5,563 nucleotides of DNA from an uncultured Clostridia bacterium (GTDB lineage Bacteria > Bacillota > Clostridia > Christensenellales > Borkfalkiaceae). The stretch covers positions 1 to 5,563 of the forward strand of contig CALVZR010000039.1 of NCBI GenBank assembly GCA_944372565.1, read 5' to 3'. Positions 5,113 through 5,563 of the stretch are shown piece after piece. A model generated the notes under the pieces. The model was not told where the DNA came from. It worked only from the letters and a program-made list of their open reading frames with translations, and searched no databases. A program made the translations under genes and the position numbers. How positions within the stretch are numbered: position 1 is the stretch's first letter; each line of letters begins with the position of its first letter.

Positions 5113-5563
5113 TTGAAAAGAAGTTCGGTGGAAGAAAAATACCGTTGGAATCTCAAAGACCTTTACGAATCGCCCGCGGACTGGGAAAGCGCGTACGCCG
5201 CGCTCGAAAAGGACAGCGGTTTTTCGGAATTCAAAGGGAAACTTTCCGAAAAGGAGGGGCTGCTCGCCTGCCTGAAAAAGCAGGACGAGATTTCGCGCAG
5301 GCTGGAAAAACTCTATTTGTACGCGCATATGCTCTTCGATCAGGATACTTCGGACTCCGCGAACGGGGGATATATCGCCCGCGCGCAGTCGCTTTACGTG
5401 AAGATCAATGCGGATACGGCGTATATCCTGCCCGAACTGACCGCCCTCCCCGAAAAGACGCTGGAAGATTTCATCGCGGATAAGGATTTCGCGGATTACG
5501 ATTATCTTCTGAAAACCGTGGTCAAAACCAAGGCGCACGTTCTCGGCGAAGAGGCGGAAAAGG
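5113..5563 (+). CDS. pepF: Oligoendopeptidase F (M3 family), 3' end missing
   Basis: The window holds the first 150 codons of a gene whose family normally encodes about 600 residues. The N-terminus KYRWNLKDLYESPADWESAY (9-28) is the typical opening of M3B oligoendopeptidases. It is followed by the helical region with RLEKLYLYAHMLFDQDTSD (63-81) and by DYDYLLKTVVKTKAHVLGEEAEK (128-150), which corresponds to the start of the oligopeptidase F N-terminal domain. The zinc-binding HExxH site lies beyond the right edge and cannot be checked. PepF is a cytosolic zinc metallopeptidase that degrades short peptides, and related enzymes have been linked to clearing cleaved signal peptides, which would fit the signal peptidase gene upstream, though the link is speculative. 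The TTG start is chosen for the AAGGAGG seven bases upstream and because family homology begins within ten residues. The 70-base hairpin-bearing gap suggests expression partly separate from the preceding genes. Confidence 0.9.
   Translation, partial: MKRSSVEEKYRWNLKDLYESPADWESAYAALEKDSGFSEFKGKLSEKEGLLACLKKQDEISRRLEKLYLYAHMLFDQDTSDSANGGYIARAQSLYVKINADTAYILPELTALPEKTLEDFIADKDFADYDYLLKTVVKTKAHVLGEEAEK

Noticed and set aside
4990..5538. Minus-strand open frame of 182 codons across the start of pepF
   Set aside because: It runs antisense through the hairpin gap and the clearly recognisable oligoendopeptidase F N-terminus, and has no family signature of its own.

Overview
The window is a compact, all plus-strand stretch of bacterial chromosome. 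It carries eight protein-coding genes, two of them cut by the window edges. Gene content (a DUF951 protein, a Gram-positive-style signal peptidase I, the ACT / PFL-like UPF0237-UPF0210 pair, and oligoendopeptidase F) points to a Firmicutes/Clostridia-type organism. The moderately high GC, the strong preference for C or G at third codon positions and two TTG starts fit an uncultured gut-type clostridium. That placement is inference; there is no rRNA or other taxonomic marker here.

Layout. (1) 3-1466 is the 3' part of a large alpha/beta-hydrolase-like protein with two beta-rich C-terminal modules; the usual catalytic residues appear to be replaced. (2) 1468-1659 is a 63-residue DUF951 protein. 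(3) 1656-2303 is signal peptidase I (lepB), overlapping gene 2 by four bases with a TTG start. (4) 2310-2852 and (5) 2868-3380 are two unrecognised small membrane proteins with soluble C-terminal tails. (6) 3404-3673 is an ACT-domain protein (UPF0237). (7) 3687-5042 is its usual neighbour, the PFL-fold UPF0210/DUF711 protein. (8) 5113-5563 is the 5' part of oligoendopeptidase F (pepF), again with a TTG start behind a strong Shine-Dalgarno.

Genes 1 to 7 are separated by gaps of -4 to +23 bases and no internal promoter or terminator is evident, so they can be read as one transcription unit. Adjacency may reflect packing of housekeeping genes rather than a single pathway. The only sizeable gap, 70 bases between genes 7 and 8, holds three overlapping GC-rich hairpins. 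The first is followed by a short T run and is a plausible terminator, and the middle one excludes the other two, as in an attenuator. No CRISPR array, tRNA, rRNA, insertion sequence or prophage feature was seen.

The most notable points are the apparent loss of the catalytic triad in gene 1, the ACT/PFL-like pair whose biochemical role is still undefined, the two uncharacterised membrane proteins, and the stacked hairpins before pepF. Nothing here clearly amounts to a new multi-gene system.
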